Assembly (NCBI GenBank): GCA_905480285.1
Contig: CAJQPT010000157.1
Coordinates: 1-33,446, forward strand
Direction of reading: 5' to 3'
From: an uncultured bacterium
Lineage (GTDB): Bacteria > Planctomycetota > UBA1135 > GCA-002686595
DNA: 33,446 nucleotides
Positions 1 to 8,055 of this stretch are shown here, piece by piece; position 1 is the stretch's first letter, and each line of letters opens with the position of its first letter. Position numbers and translations under genes: made by a program. The notes beneath the pieces were generated by a model. The model was given only the letters and a program-made list of their open reading frames with translations. It was not told the DNA's origin and searched no databases.

Positions 1-1783
1 CGCCAGCCGCGGCGATTCGGTCCCGGACCTGACGCCGCAGACTCCAGACCGAGTCGGTCAGGCCGTCGGTGATGAGGACGATCATGCCCTGAGCGCGTTC
101 CCCAGCCGGGTCCCCAGCCGGGCCCCCAGCCGGGCCCCCAGATGAGCTCGCCAACAGGCCTCGCTCCCGTGCCGCGGCGAGCCCGTCCAGGGAGTAGAGG
201 ATGTCGGTCGACCCCCCTGGCACCCGCGCACGCACCAGCCCCTCCACGGCCTCCCGCCGCTCCAAGGCACGCTCCGGACCGCGATCTGCCGAGGCCTCGA
301 ACACGAGCTTGGGCTGCGTGACGACCTGGGTGAAGAAGCGGAGCTCCATCCGATCGCGCGCCGCGGTGGTCGGCACCACCGCGCCCAGCGCATCCCTCAC
401 CCGCTCCCACCGCTGCCCGCCCATGCTGCCCGAGCCGTCCACCAGGAAGACAACGTCCATGGGCTGACGAGGTTCGCGGTCAGGGACGAGGGCGAGGAGC
501 GGCTCGAGCTCGGGCCCATCCTCTCGAAGCGCTGTCCAACCGGCGCACCGCAGCCACCCTCCCCCAGCGAGGACGAACCGCGAGAGCGCGGCGCCGGGCA
601 GGCCAGCAAGGGGCACGTCGAGGGTGACGACCACGTCCGGCGGGTCATCACCGAGCAACCGAGGCCGCAGGTCTCCGGGCCCGATGAAGTCGAAGTCGAT
701 GCCGTCGAAGGCCTCCCCCTGGAGCCCTCCCCGTCGCGACCCGAGGCGGCCAGTCCCGCCCGCGGCCTCGGCCCCTCCCGGTTGGACGACGAGCACCCGA
801 ACCGGAGCCCCGACCTCGAGGAGCCCGGCCGCACGATCGTTCTCCGGGAAGAGGTCGGGGACCTCGGGGGGCAAGGCGGAGAGCCTCACGGCCACCCCGA
901 GCTCCCCGACCCCGGTGGAGAGAGGGGGCAGCTCCACGTTCACGGAGAGCGAACGCAGGCCCGCGGCGGCCCGAGCGGTGGCGGGCACCGCGGCCTCCTC
1001 GCGCCCCCGGATCGTGCGCGAGGCCTCCATCTTCGTGGAGCTCCTGAAGCGGAGCTCCCACTCGACGATCAGCGCCGGCTCGTCGCCACCGGCGGGTAGG
1101 GCGCCGTCCACAAAGAGGTCCAGGCGCACCGGAATCCGCGCGCCAGGCTCGGCGGGGTCAGGCAGGTGCAGGGCTCGGACGCCGACGTCGGGCAGCAGGG
1201 CGGCAGGGGACTCGACGAGCCGGACGGCCCGGACCATGGGGTCCAGGAGCGCCTCGGGGAGCTGCCCTGCTGCGGCCCTCCCATCCCCGAGGATCACGAC
1301 CTCGCCAGGGGGGCGGTCGCCGCCACCGATGACCTCGAGCGCGACCTCGGAGGCCCCCACCAGGTCCGTTCCCAGGTCGCCGGCGGTCGACGACCTCAGC
1401 CCCCCCGCCGCATCGCCGCGGCGCAGCCACCCCATGAACTCGTCGGCGCTCGCGGGCCCGAAGCGGCGCTCGACGCCTCGGTCGAAGGCCACGAGGACGA
1501 TGTCCTCGCCGTTCTCCGCGGCCCCGCGGGCCTCGGCCGCCAGCCGCTGGATCGCCCAGCGCTGCCAGCCCGGTCGCCCCCTCGTCGCGCTCGCGGAGCG
1601 GTCAAGGAGCAGCGCCCGGATCGCCGCGTCGCCCGGGTCTCCGGCCGGCTGCCCGGAGCTCCCGAGCAGCGAAGAGAGCGCAGCGAGCACCGCGAGGGCC
1701 ACGCCGAGCGTCAGGAGGTCCGCCCCAGGCGCCCTTGACCCCGCCGCGGTGGGGCTCCCGTGCCGAGCCGTGAAGGCGGTCAC
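1..1783 (-). CDS. VWA-domain membrane protein (partial, C-terminus off window)
   Basis: About 594 codons are open from a GTG start at 1783 to the left edge without a stop. The start overlaps the mnmA stop as GTGA. The N-terminus has one membrane helix (about residues 23-42: DLLTLGVALAVLAALSSLLG). A first von Willebrand A-like domain follows, with a degenerate MIDAS (DRSAS, about 61-65) and a VVILGDG strand. Then comes a beta-rich CARDB-like segment and a region resembling a class I glutamine amidotransferase fold (VVVTLDVPLAGLPG). A second VWA domain has an intact MIDAS core, DGSGS at about 449-453, and a late MIVLITDG strand. The layout resembles planctomycete BatA-like 'VWA/glutamine amidotransferase-like' membrane proteins, whose molecular role is unknown; metal-dependent protein binding is inferred. 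A 12-bp repeat (101-136) encodes GPAG copies in a loop of the second VWA domain. No ATG- or GTG-initiated shadow frame here shows domain matches. Confidence 0.85.
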   Translation of the reverse strand, partial: MTAFTARHGSPTAAGSRAPGADLLTLGVALAVLAALSSLLGSSGQPAGDPGDAAIRALLLDRSASATRGRPGWQRWAIQRLAAEARGAAENGEDIVLVAFDRGVERRFGPASADEFMGWLRRGDAAGGLRSSTAGDLGTDLVGASEVALEVIGGGDRPPGEVVILGDGRAAAGQLPEALLDPMVRAVRLVESPAALLPDVGVRALHLPDPAEPGARIPVRLDLFVDGALPAGGDEPALIVEWELRFRSSTKMEASRTIRGREEAAVPATARAAAGLRSLSVNVELPPLSTGVGELGVAVRLSALPPEVPDLFPENDRAAGLLEVGAPVRVLVVQPGGAEAAGGTGRLGSRRGGLQGEAFDGIDFDFIGPGDLRPRLLGDDPPDVVVTLDVPLAGLPGAALSRFVLAGGGWLRCAGWTALREDGPELEPLLALVPDREPRQPMDVVFLVDGSGSMGGQRWERVRDALGAVVPTTAARDRMELRFFTQVVTQPKLVFEASADRGPERALERREAVEGLVRARVPGGSTDILYSLDGLAAARERGLLASSSGGPAGGPAGDPAGERAQGMIVLITDGLTDSVWSLRRQVRDRIAAAG

Positions 1784-2985
1784 GGCGTCGCGGGCGTGCC
1801 GGCCTCCTCGGCCGCCTCCAGCCCACCCCGCCGGGCCGTCCGGATCCAGCCTCCACCAAGAGAGAGGTCCCCGCCGGTCCCGTCCGCCTCCAGCTCGTAG
1901 AACGCTGCGCCCTGCCCTGGCGCCACGGCCATCTGAGGCTCATCGAACTCCACCCGAGCCGACGCCCCGTCCGGCTCCACCTGAACCGTCGCAGGCGCTG
2001 CTCGGTGGCGATAACGGACCTGCACCGCGCACCGGAACGTGCCGCTCGACGGCACCTCGAAGCCGAGCCAGTTCAGGTCCTCCACGACCATGGTCGGCGC
2101 CTTGCACTCGGCCTCTGTGCCGATGACCACGAGCCCCTCTTCTGGGTGGATCTCGACCACGTACATCGGAACCCCGACCGCCACCCCGTGGCCGCGGCGC
2201 TGGCCGATCGTGAAGTTCTCGGTGCCCGTGTGCGGCCCATGGTCCTTGCCGAAGACATCAACGATTCGCCCCGGGTGCAGCTCCACGCCCCGCTGCTCGA
2301 GGAGCAGCCGGTAATCGTTGGAGGGGACGAAGCAGATCTCTTGGCTGTCCTTCTTCGCGAACGTCCTGAGGCCAGCCGACCGCGCGAGCTCCCGCACCTC
2401 CGGCTTCTCGAGGTCGCCGAGGGGCGTCGCCGTGCGCATGAGGTTCGCCTCGGCGACGGGGAACAGCTGATAGGACTGGTCCTTCGCCCGATCGACGCCA
2501 CGCCGCAGTCGGACACGACCATCCTCCACCGAGACGCGGGCGTAGTGCCCGGTCGCCACCCCGGCACAGCCGAGCTCGTCGGCGAAGTCCATGAGCTTCC
2601 CCATCTTCAGGTCGCGGTTGCACACCGCGCAGGGGTTCGGCGTACGCCCTCGGCCGTACTCGGAGACGAAGTAGTCGATCACCTCCCCGAACTCCTCCTT
2701 CAGGTCCATGGCCTGGAAGGGCACGTCCAGCCTGGCCGCCACCATGCGCGCGTCCCGTGCGTCCCCCAGGGAGCAGCAGGACTTCTTGGAGACCTCAGAT
2801 TCCTTGATGTTGACGCCGTTGCGCATGAACAGGCCCACCAGATCGTGACCCGCCTCCCGCAGCATCCAGGCCACGGCCGAACTGTCCACGCCGCCGCTCA
2901 TGGCGACGACAAGCCTGTCAGAGGAGTTGAACTGTGTTTGCATGGCGAGGGCTGGGGGCGCCGCCCTTTCGGCGGGGGCCCCCAT
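1780..2985 (-). CDS. mnmA: tRNA-specific 2-thiouridylase MnmA
   Basis: MnmA adenylates U34 of tRNA Lys/Glu/Gln and inserts sulfur to make 2-thiouridine in the cytoplasm. The 401-residue protein has the PP-loop ATP-binding motif SGGVDSS (about 30-36). The family catalytic cysteines are visible as NPCAVC (C119) and SQEIC (C218), and the C-terminal beta-barrel includes GQGAAFYELE. A CCSLGDARDAR segment (about 70-80) is typical of the family. The ATG at 2985 has GGAG nine bases upstream. A second ATG at 2943 (MQTQF) lies closer to the usual N-terminus but lacks a ribosome binding site, so the first 14 residues are uncertain. The stop overlaps the start of the downstream VWA gene by four bases, suggesting coupled translation of two functionally unrelated genes. 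Confidence 0.96.
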   Translation of the reverse strand: MGAPAERAAPPALAMQTQFNSSDRLVVAMSGGVDSSAVAWMLREAGHDLVGLFMRNGVNIKESEVSKKSCCSLGDARDARMVAARLDVPFQAMDLKEEFGEVIDYFVSEYGRGRTPNPCAVCNRDLKMGKLMDFADELGCAGVATGHYARVSVEDGRVRLRRGVDRAKDQSYQLFPVAEANLMRTATPLGDLEKPEVRELARSAGLRTFAKKDSQEICFVPSNDYRLLLEQRGVELHPGRIVDVFGKDHGPHTGTENFTIGQRRGHGVAVGVPMYVVEIHPEEGLVVIGTEAECKAPTMVVEDLNWLGFEVPSSGTFRCAVQVRYRHRAAPATVQVEPDGASARVEFDEPQMAVAPGQGAAFYELEADGTGGDLSLGGGWIRTARRGGLEAAEEAGTPATP

Positions 2986-3301
2986 CCTATTAGGCTCCAG
3001 CCCCCCGGATCTCTCCTGCGCCGCTCAGAGATCCACTTTCGCGCTCTGCCACCGCCACCACGGCGCACCACAATCTGGGCCGGGCCCGGTGGGGCACTAC
3101 CTGATCCCGCTGGATCTCCATCCGGCAGCCGCGCTGCCTGGCCCCTGGCCCCGATCATCGGCCTCCCCTTCGGCCGCCCACTGCCGCTCACTCTGCCACT
3201 CACCCTGGCCCTCTCTCTGGTCCACCCCTCGCTCCACCCTCTGGTCCGCCCCCTGGGGCTTCCCAGGGGGGCAGACCTCACTGACGAATCAGCCTTCACC
3301 C
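2986..3301. other. divergent intergenic region between mnmA and yajC
   Basis: About 316 bases without a credible gene, between divergent mnmA and yajC. The stretch 3170-3250 is pyrimidine-rich and loosely repetitive (CTCTGGTCC(A/G)CCC occurs twice). A perfect 9-bp stem with a GCTT loop, CCCCCTGGG/CCCAGGGGG, sits at 3249-3270, about 30 bases before the yajC ATG. No T-run follows it, so it is more likely an mRNA leader hairpin than a terminator. I see no convincing -35/-10 pair. Confidence 0.5.
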
Positions 3302-3685
3302 ATGACTGCGCCCTCCGCCCCCAACAGCCCCGTCCCGTTCACCTTCTTCCAGGAGAGCCAGCCCTCCACCGAAGAGACCTCCGTGATCGGGCCGCCGAGC
3401 CCTGACGGCGGGGACATGGACGCCGAGGCGCCCTCGCTCTTCGGCGGGATGCTCCCCTTCCTGGCCATGGGTGCTGTCCTCTACTTCGTCCTCTTTGCCC
3501 CGGAGAAGAAGGCCCGCAAGAAGCGTCAGGCCATGCTGGATGCCATCAAGAAGGGCGACAAGGTCGTGACCACCAGCGGGCTCCACGCCGAGGTGGTCGC
3601 CGTCCGAGAGCACGAGATCGATCTCTCGGCCGGGGGCTCCCGCTTCACCTACAGCCGCGCCGCGGTGAACGAGACCCTCGACTGA
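3302..3685 (+). CDS. yajC: Sec translocon accessory subunit YajC
   Basis: YajC is a small single-pass membrane protein that associates with SecDF and the SecYEG translocon. From the ATG at 3302 the protein is 127 residues. One hydrophobic helix (about 48-66: FGGMLPFLAMGAVLYFVLF) is followed by the family signature: a basic stretch APEKKARKKRQAMLDAIKKGDKVVTTSGL, then a short beta region. That stretch spans about residues 67-95. The N-terminal 45 residues are polar and longer than in proteobacterial YajC. An ATG at 3416 (MDAEAPSLFGGM) preceded by GGCGGGG would give an 89-residue protein closer to the usual length, so the start is not certain. No secD or secF gene is in the window. Confidence 0.9.
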   Translation: MTAPSAPNSPVPFTFFQESQPSTEETSVIGPPSPDGGDMDAEAPSLFGGMLPFLAMGAVLYFVLFAPEKKARKKRQAMLDAIKKGDKVVTTSGLHAEVVAVREHEIDLSAGGSRFTYSRAAVNETLD

Positions 3686-3852
3686 GCGGCCTTCGCCCTG
3701 GCGGGGCCACACGCGACCATCCGACCACCGCGTCGCGCAGGCCTCCCGCCTCCTGGACTCGTCGGCTCGGAGACCGGCGGGGACGTGCCTCCGAAGCCAT
3801 CTGGGCCGCCTGGCTCCGCGTCGCGCCGCGGCGTTGGCTGGAGCGGGCCGCC

Positions 3853-4260
3853 ATGACCCGAGGCTCACTCGGCACCGCACAACTCGGCCGGATCGGCGAG
3901 GAGCTGGCCGGACGGGCCCTCCTCGACCTCGGGTGGCGAATCAGACATCGCAACCTGCGAGCTCCTGAGGGCGAGTTGGATCTGGTCGGGACGGACGGCG
4001 AAGTCACGGTCGTCGTCGAGGTCAAGACCGGCAGGCGCCCCCCACAGGGATGGTCCCCCGCACGCATGCCTCGGCATCGCTTCAGGTCGGAAGCCCTGAA
4101 GCGACGGCAGCGTGCGGCCCGCCGCCTCGCCCGAGACCAGAGGGGCGCACGGGGCCTCAGCCGGGTTGACCTGATCGAGGTCCAGGTGGATCCCGGCGAG
4201 CCTCGTCCCCGGCTGGTCCATCTCCGTGACCTGGCCGCCAGGGCTGAGCCCTGGCGCTGA
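3853..4260 (+). CDS. yraN: UPF0102 (YraN-like) endonuclease-fold protein
   Basis: A 135-residue protein of the UPF0102/YraN family, which has a restriction-endonuclease-like fold and no firmly established role. The family core is clear: GRIGEELAGRALLDLGW (about 12-28), then the nuclease-type residues in GELDLV (E41, D43) and VVVEVKTGR (E56, K58). These correspond to the E/D...ExK pattern of PD-(D/E)XK enzymes. The C-terminal basic helix ALKRRQRAARRLA is also typical. It follows yajC on the same strand after 167 bases, so cotranscription is possible. A strong hairpin at 4398-4440 lies downstream. Confidence 0.88.
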   Translation: MTRGSLGTAQLGRIGEELAGRALLDLGWRIRHRNLRAPEGELDLVGTDGEVTVVVEVKTGRRPPQGWSPARMPRHRFRSEALKRRQRAARRLARDQRGARGLSRVDLIEVQVDPGEPRPRLVHLRDLAARAEPWR

Positions 4261-4276
4261 TGGCAGACGGCTGATC

Positions 4277-4312
4277 GCCCCTCGTCGGGCGCCCCTCGTC
4301 GGGCGCCTCGTC
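4277..4312. repeat. 14-bp tandem repeat, 2.6 copies
   Basis: Two identical 14-bp units GCCCCTCGTCGGGC (4277-4304) and a partial third to 4312, starting 16 bases after the yraN stop. The unit itself is nearly self-complementary at its ends (GCCC...GGGC). Confidence 0.85.
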
Positions 4313-4326
4313 AAGGGGGTCCATCG

Positions 4327-4396
4327 CGCGGAGCCCACCGCGCGGAGCCCATCACGCGGAGCCCATCACGCGGAGCCCATAACGCGGAGCCCACGG
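4327..4396. repeat. 14-bp tandem repeat, 5 copies
   Basis: Five copies of CGCGGAGCCCATCA start at 4327, 4341, 4355, 4369 and 4383, exactly 14 bp apart, with variation only in the last three bases. The array ends directly against the 4398-4440 hairpin. Its unit is unrelated to the one at 4277. Confidence 0.9.
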
Positions 4397-4397
4397 A

Positions 4398-4440
4398 ATG
4401 ACCCCGTCCGGACGCGTGAGGCGCGTCTGGACGGGGTCAT
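4398..4440. terminator. long bidirectional terminator-like hairpin
   Basis: ATGACCCCGTCCGGACGCG pairs with the inverted copy ending in GGACGGGGTCAT across a TGAG loop. The stem is about 19 bp with a single G-U-type mismatch. It lies between convergent yraN (+, stop 4260) and the HTH gene (-, stop 4485), where a bidirectional terminator is expected. No T-run follows on either side, so intrinsic termination is inferred from position and stem strength. Confidence 0.65.
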
Positions 4441-4484
4441 GTGCCGGAACAGCGGCCCAGCGGGATCGCCGGGCCGGGGGGCGA

Positions 4485-5090
4485 TTACTCGGCGTCCGAG
4501 GCGTCAGCGTCAGCGTCCGTCGCGTCAGCGTCCGCGGTCGCGGCCGGAGCCATGTTCGCTTGATCGAACTCGGCCCCGAACATGCCGGCGACGCCCTTGG
4601 CGAGGCCACCTGCGTTGCCGGTCGAGAGCGAGAGCAGAATCGGAGCGGCGAGCAACAGCATCAGGGAAGAGATCATGAGCATGCCCGTCAACCAGGCCGG
4701 CTCCAGATCCTCATCGTCCTCCATGGACGCTGCCGCTGCGGTGCGCTTGACCGGCCGTGCAGAAGAACTGCTCCGCGAGGTCGGCGCCGACTCGATGGGC
4801 TCGGGATCGTCCACAAGGGTCTCGACGTCGAGCTCCTGCGTGGCCATTCCGGCGTCCGCGTCGAGGTCGGAATCGTCCTCGAAGACGAGCTCCTCCACGG
4901 TCTCGTCGAGATCCGCGACGTCGGAGTCCAGCTCGGAGCGAAGGAGTTCCACGTCCGCGCGGCGGATCTTCATGGTGTCTCCCTTCCGGAAGGCGCGGAG
5001 CTCGCCCTCCGACACAAGTCGCTTGAGCTCTTCTTCCTTGAGCTTCAGTTCGTCGAGGGCTTCATCGAAGCTGTAGAAATCGTCGGCCAC
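4485..5090 (-). CDS. helix-turn-helix protein with C-terminal membrane segment
   Basis: From GTG 5090 the protein has 201 residues. Residues 4-50 (FYSFDEALDELKLKEEEL, then RLVSEGELRAFRKGDTMKI) resemble the excisionase/MerR-like winged helix domain found in many planctomycete proteins. An acidic linker (about 52-130, rich in D/E/S) follows, then one membrane helix (about 133-155: LTGMLMISSLMLLLAAPILL). A short tail of Asp-Ala repeats ends the protein. This suggests a membrane-tethered DNA-binding or protein-binding factor, but the helices may serve another role and no target is known. The GTG at 5096 is also in frame, but the AAGGAG at 5096-5101 is five bases from GTG 5090, which decides the start. 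The gene lies downstream of the 154-residue gene on the same strand. Confidence 0.8.
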   Translation of the reverse strand: MADDFYSFDEALDELKLKEEELKRLVSEGELRAFRKGDTMKIRRADVELLRSELDSDVADLDETVEELVFEDDSDLDADAGMATQELDVETLVDDPEPIESAPTSRSSSSARPVKRTAAAASMEDDEDLEPAWLTGMLMISSLMLLLAAPILLSLSTGNAGGLAKGVAGMFGAEFDQANMAPAATADADATDADADASDAE

Positions 5091-5095
5091 GGGCA

Positions 5096-5101
5096 CTCCT
5101 T
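5096..5101 (-). promoter_or_regulatory. Shine-Dalgarno deciding the HTH gene start
   Basis: AAGGAG on the minus strand, five bases upstream of GTG 5090. It overlaps the alternative GTG at 5096, making the downstream GTG the likelier initiator. Confidence 0.75.
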
Positions 5102-5157
5102 ATTGGGGGGGCTCTGGGGCAGGACTGGGCGCGAGCGCCGTCCTACCGGGGGTCTGG

Positions 5158-5172
5158 TCCGGTACAACCGGA
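5158..5172. other. short inverted repeat between two minus-strand genes
   Basis: TCCGGT-ACA-ACCGGA, a perfect 6-bp dyad with a 3-base centre. It lies 35 bases after the stop of the 154-residue gene and about 68 bases before the HTH gene start. It could be an operator or a weak mRNA hairpin. Confidence 0.4.
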
Positions 5173-5206
5173 TCCGGGGAATCGAGGGGGAGCGAATACT
5201 CCCTTG

Positions 5207-5671
5207 CTAACGTTCGTCCACTTCCACGTCGAAGCGTGCTTCGAGTTCCTTGTAGGGAAGAGGGCGACCGTCCAGCGTGGTCTTGTCGTTGAACCCGTCG
5301 AGCTGCAGGTCGAGGTCGATCCTGCGGGCCGCGACGAGCTTGATGTTCTGGGTACCCGACGCTCCGCCCGAAGCCTGGTACACGGCGAGGTGCGGGTTCA
5401 CCGAGTCGATGACGTAGAGCACGGACTGGCCCGTGATGTCGACGCCCGTCACCGCGATCATCCGGTTGTTGGAATCGGCAGCCATCCCGCTCGCGCCCAT
5501 CGGGACGGGGCGAACCACTGTCGTCTCCTGGGGCCCGGGGCTCGCGATCGCAGGCCCGAGCAGCATGAGGGACGCGCAGGACGCCACCGCGCCCGCAGCG
5601 AACCAGGCAATCCGCTGGGCCCTGCCGGACCCGGCGCGGAGATCTTTCTCGGTCGACTCGTGTGACTGCAT
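5207..5671 (-). CDS. conserved planctomycete membrane-anchored protein
   Basis: A 154-residue protein with a short cytoplasmic N-terminus and one membrane helix or uncleaved signal (about 22-44: AWFAAGAVASCASLMLLGP). The soluble domain contains RMIAVTGVDITGQSVLYVIDSVNPHL in its middle. It also has a late KLVAARRIDLDLQLDGFND and an acidic PYKELEARFDVEVDE end. I recognise this pattern as a small family recurrent in planctomycete genomes next to helix-turn-helix proteins, but no function is known to me. The repeated hydrophobic strands suggest a small beta domain outside the cytoplasm. It sits 57 bases downstream of the second CNNM gene on the same strand and may be the distal part of that transcript. 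Confidence 0.8.
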   Translation of the reverse strand: MQSHESTEKDLRAGSGRAQRIAWFAAGAVASCASLMLLGPAIASPGPQETTVVRPVPMGASGMAADSNNRMIAVTGVDITGQSVLYVIDSVNPHLAVYQASGGASGTQNIKLVAARRIDLDLQLDGFNDKTTLDGRPLPYKELEARFDVEVDER

Positions 5672-5728
5672 ATCGGCGCCTAGCCTAACGGGAACACCGG
5701 GTTGCGGCCATGCTCCGGCAAAATCCGC

Positions 5729-6769
5729 TCACCGGACCACCTCGTGGGAGATCCGCTCGAGGAGGTCGTTGACCGAGACGAGGCCGAGGATGGCCTCCCG
5801 GGGGAGCGGGCCAGAGTCTCCGGCCACGTCCTCCGTGACCACCAGGGCGATCCGCCGCCCGCTGGCCGCGAAGGTGTTCAGCGCCCGATCCACCGGGACA
5901 TCCCGGGCGAGGCGCGGTAGGGGCCTGATCTGCTCCAGCACATCCGGCAGCTCGCCCTCCTCTCCCAGGGCGTGCCAGCGGTGGAGGATCTCCATCTGGT
6001 GGACGTAGCCCTCGATCCGCAGCAGCCCCCCCTGGTCCTCCAGGACCGGGAGACGCGAGAAGCGAGACTCGCGCACCCTCTTGAAGAGGTCTTCTCTGGC
6101 CGCCCCCCGGTCGAGGACCGCGACCTCCCCCCAGGGCACCATGCTCTCGGAGACCGGGATCGCGCGGAGGCGCAGGGCGTTGGCGGCGAGGGCCTCCGCC
6201 CGCTGGGAGAGGACCCCATGTCGGCGCCCCTCGGCGATGAATCCCAGCACGGCAGCCCGTCCGCCGACGGGCGCGGTCACCTCTGCGCCGAGCCCAAGGA
6301 GCCGCTCCAGGGCCAGCGTCACCAGGCGCAGCGCTCGCTCCAGGGGCCAAAAGAGGATCCTCGAGAAGGCGATGATCGGCACCACCAGCGCCGTGGTGCC
6401 GTGGGGCCGCTGCCGGAAGACGTCCTTGGGGAGGGCCTCACCGAACAGGAAGACGAGCGGGGTCAGCGCAGCGGTGACGACGAGCGCGATCGTCGCAGGG
6501 TCGTGCGAGCCGGTCAGCTGCACCGTCATCGACTCGGCCACGTGGGTGGCGAGCTCGAGCGCGAGGTTATTGCCGATCAAGATGGTGATCAGCAGCGCGC
6601 TCTCGTTCCTCAGCAGCCAGCGCATCAGCACGGCGCGGCGCGAGCCACTCCGCGCGTCGATGTCGACCTGCACGGAGGAGAGGCTGTAGAAGCCCGTCTC
6701 CGACCCGGAGTAGGTGGCGCTCAGGCCCACGAGGAGGAGCAGGAGCGCGGATTCCACGAGGATGCTCAT
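5729..6769 (-). CDS. CNNM/CorC-type membrane protein 2 (DUF21 + CBS)
   Basis: A 346-residue protein of the CNNM/CorC (HlyC/CorC) family, linked in other bacteria to Mg2+ or other divalent cation export. The DUF21 membrane domain covers about residues 1-155, with the family marks ATYSGSETGFYS (18-29), NNLAL (67-71) and GEALPKDVF (110-118). A CBS pair spans about 205-345 (MVPWGEVAVLDR, then SRLPVLED and GLVSVNDLLERISHEV). The CorC_HlyC C-terminal domain is absent, unlike in its upstream partner. The ATG overlaps the stop of the upstream CNNM gene as ATGA, so the two are probably translated together and may form a heteromer. The transported ion cannot be told from sequence. Confidence 0.92.
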   Translation of the reverse strand: MSILVESALLLLLVGLSATYSGSETGFYSLSSVQVDIDARSGSRRAVLMRWLLRNESALLITILIGNNLALELATHVAESMTVQLTGSHDPATIALVVTAALTPLVFLFGEALPKDVFRQRPHGTTALVVPIIAFSRILFWPLERALRLVTLALERLLGLGAEVTAPVGGRAAVLGFIAEGRRHGVLSQRAEALAANALRLRAIPVSESMVPWGEVAVLDRGAAREDLFKRVRESRFSRLPVLEDQGGLLRIEGYVHQMEILHRWHALGEEGELPDVLEQIRPLPRLARDVPVDRALNTFAASGRRIALVVTEDVAGDSGPLPREAILGLVSVNDLLERISHEVVR

Positions 6770-8055
6770 GAGCTCAACTCCCGATCGTCCCGGCCCCGAT
6801 CGCCGCCCACGAGGGCTTCGCCCTGCCGGCTCATGAGGGTCAACGTCACCACTCGGCGGCCGCGAACCTCGTCGATGACCCCCGTCAGGCCAGCGCCGAG
6901 ATCAACCTCATCGCCGGCCTTCGGAATACGCCCGAGCACGGCGCTCACGAATCCGCCAACCGTCTCGAAGGCCGCGGGCACCACCTGAAGCCCGAAGGAG
7001 TCATTCCAATCACGGACAGAGAGGCTCCCCGAGACCCGGAAGCGCCCCTCACCCACGCCGACGATCTCCGGAGCCTTCTCCTCGCCCTCGACGCGCAGCT
7101 CACCGACCAGCTCCTCGAAGACGTCCTCAAGGGTGACGACCCCCGCGGTCCCCCCCCACTCGTCGATGACCACGGCCTCGGAGACCCGGTCGAGGTGGAA
7201 GTCCATCAGCAGCGCCCCGAGCCGCGCGACCTCGGGCACGAGCTTGACCGGCATCACGAGCTCCTCGGGATCCCTTCCCGGAGCCAGCAGCAGGTCGCGG
7301 ACACCGATCCCGCCCGCGACGTGGTCGGCGCCCCCACGAATCGCTGGGACCCATGTCATCCGGCCGCGTCGCGCCTCGTCCAGCACCCGCTGCCGCTCGG
7401 CCGAGCCGTCCTCCTCCGCGAGGTCGAACATGACGAGGTCGACCCGCGGCGTCATCGCCTCGCCGACTCGAAGCCGCTCCAGCTCCACGATCTCGCCGAG
7501 CAGGTTCGCCTCCTTGGCCGCGAGGACACCCTCGCTGCGGCTCCTCTCGAGGACCTCCGCGAGCGCCTCCGGCGTGACCCCCTTCTCCGAGCGCTCGTCC
7601 TCTCCGATCAGGCGCCGGGAGAACTCCAGCGCACCGCTCACGAGCTGGCGTGCCGGCCCGAGGGCGCGAACCACCACGGTGACGGGCGCCGAGGTCAGCC
7701 GCGCCACCGCCCGCGGCGCCCTGAGGGCCACGGCCTTGGGGAGGATCTCGCCGCTGATCAGCAGGATCACCAGCGCCCCGAAGCCCCCCGCGAAGGAGGC
7801 CTCGTCGGCAGAGAGCCCACCCGAGGTCTCGATCAGCTGCCCGAGGGCCGTGGGGGCCACGGCAAAGAACGCCAGGTTGACGATGAGGTTGCCGAGCAGG
7901 ATGGTGACCAGCAGCGACCGCGGGTCCTCCAGGAGGCGGCGGACCCTGGGCGACGCGAGGGCACGCTCGCTCTCATCCAGCTTGAACAGCGCCGTCTCCG
8001 AGCTGCTGAGGGTGCCCGAGACCAGCACGAGGAGCATGATCGAGACCCAGATCAC
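6766..8055 (-). CDS. CNNM/CorC-type membrane protein 1 (DUF21 + CBS + CorC_HlyC)
   Basis: From GTG 8055 the protein has 429 residues. The DUF21 domain (about 1-150) starts MIWVSIMLLVLVSGTLSSSE and has LLGNLIVN and GEILPKAVALR. The CBS pair follows (VGEAMTPRVDLVMFDL, TWVPAI, then AVVIDEWGGTAGVVTLEDVFEEL). The C-terminal CorC_HlyC domain ends ...GDEVDLGAGLTGVIDEVRGR. All parts expected for the family are present. The frame is open much further upstream (to 8328), but that part lies inside the kinase gene in another frame. The GTG overlapping the kinase stop (GTGA) is the natural start. Both ends overlap neighbours by four bases. Confidence 0.93.
   Translation of the reverse strand: MIWVSIMLLVLVSGTLSSSETALFKLDESERALASPRVRRLLEDPRSLLVTILLGNLIVNLAFFAVAPTALGQLIETSGGLSADEASFAGGFGALVILLISGEILPKAVALRAPRAVARLTSAPVTVVVRALGPARQLVSGALEFSRRLIGEDERSEKGVTPEALAEVLERSRSEGVLAAKEANLLGEIVELERLRVGEAMTPRVDLVMFDLAEEDGSAERQRVLDEARRGRMTWVPAIRGGADHVAGGIGVRDLLLAPGRDPEELVMPVKLVPEVARLGALLMDFHLDRVSEAVVIDEWGGTAGVVTLEDVFEELVGELRVEGEEKAPEIVGVGEGRFRVSGSLSVRDWNDSFGLQVVPAAFETVGGFVSAVLGRIPKAGDEVDLGAGLTGVIDEVRGRRVVTLTLMSRQGEALVGGDRGRDDRELSS

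Noticed and set aside
4327-4396. Possible CRISPR array
   Set aside because: 14-bp units are directly adjacent with no spacers; no cas genes in the window. The same holds for the other arrays.
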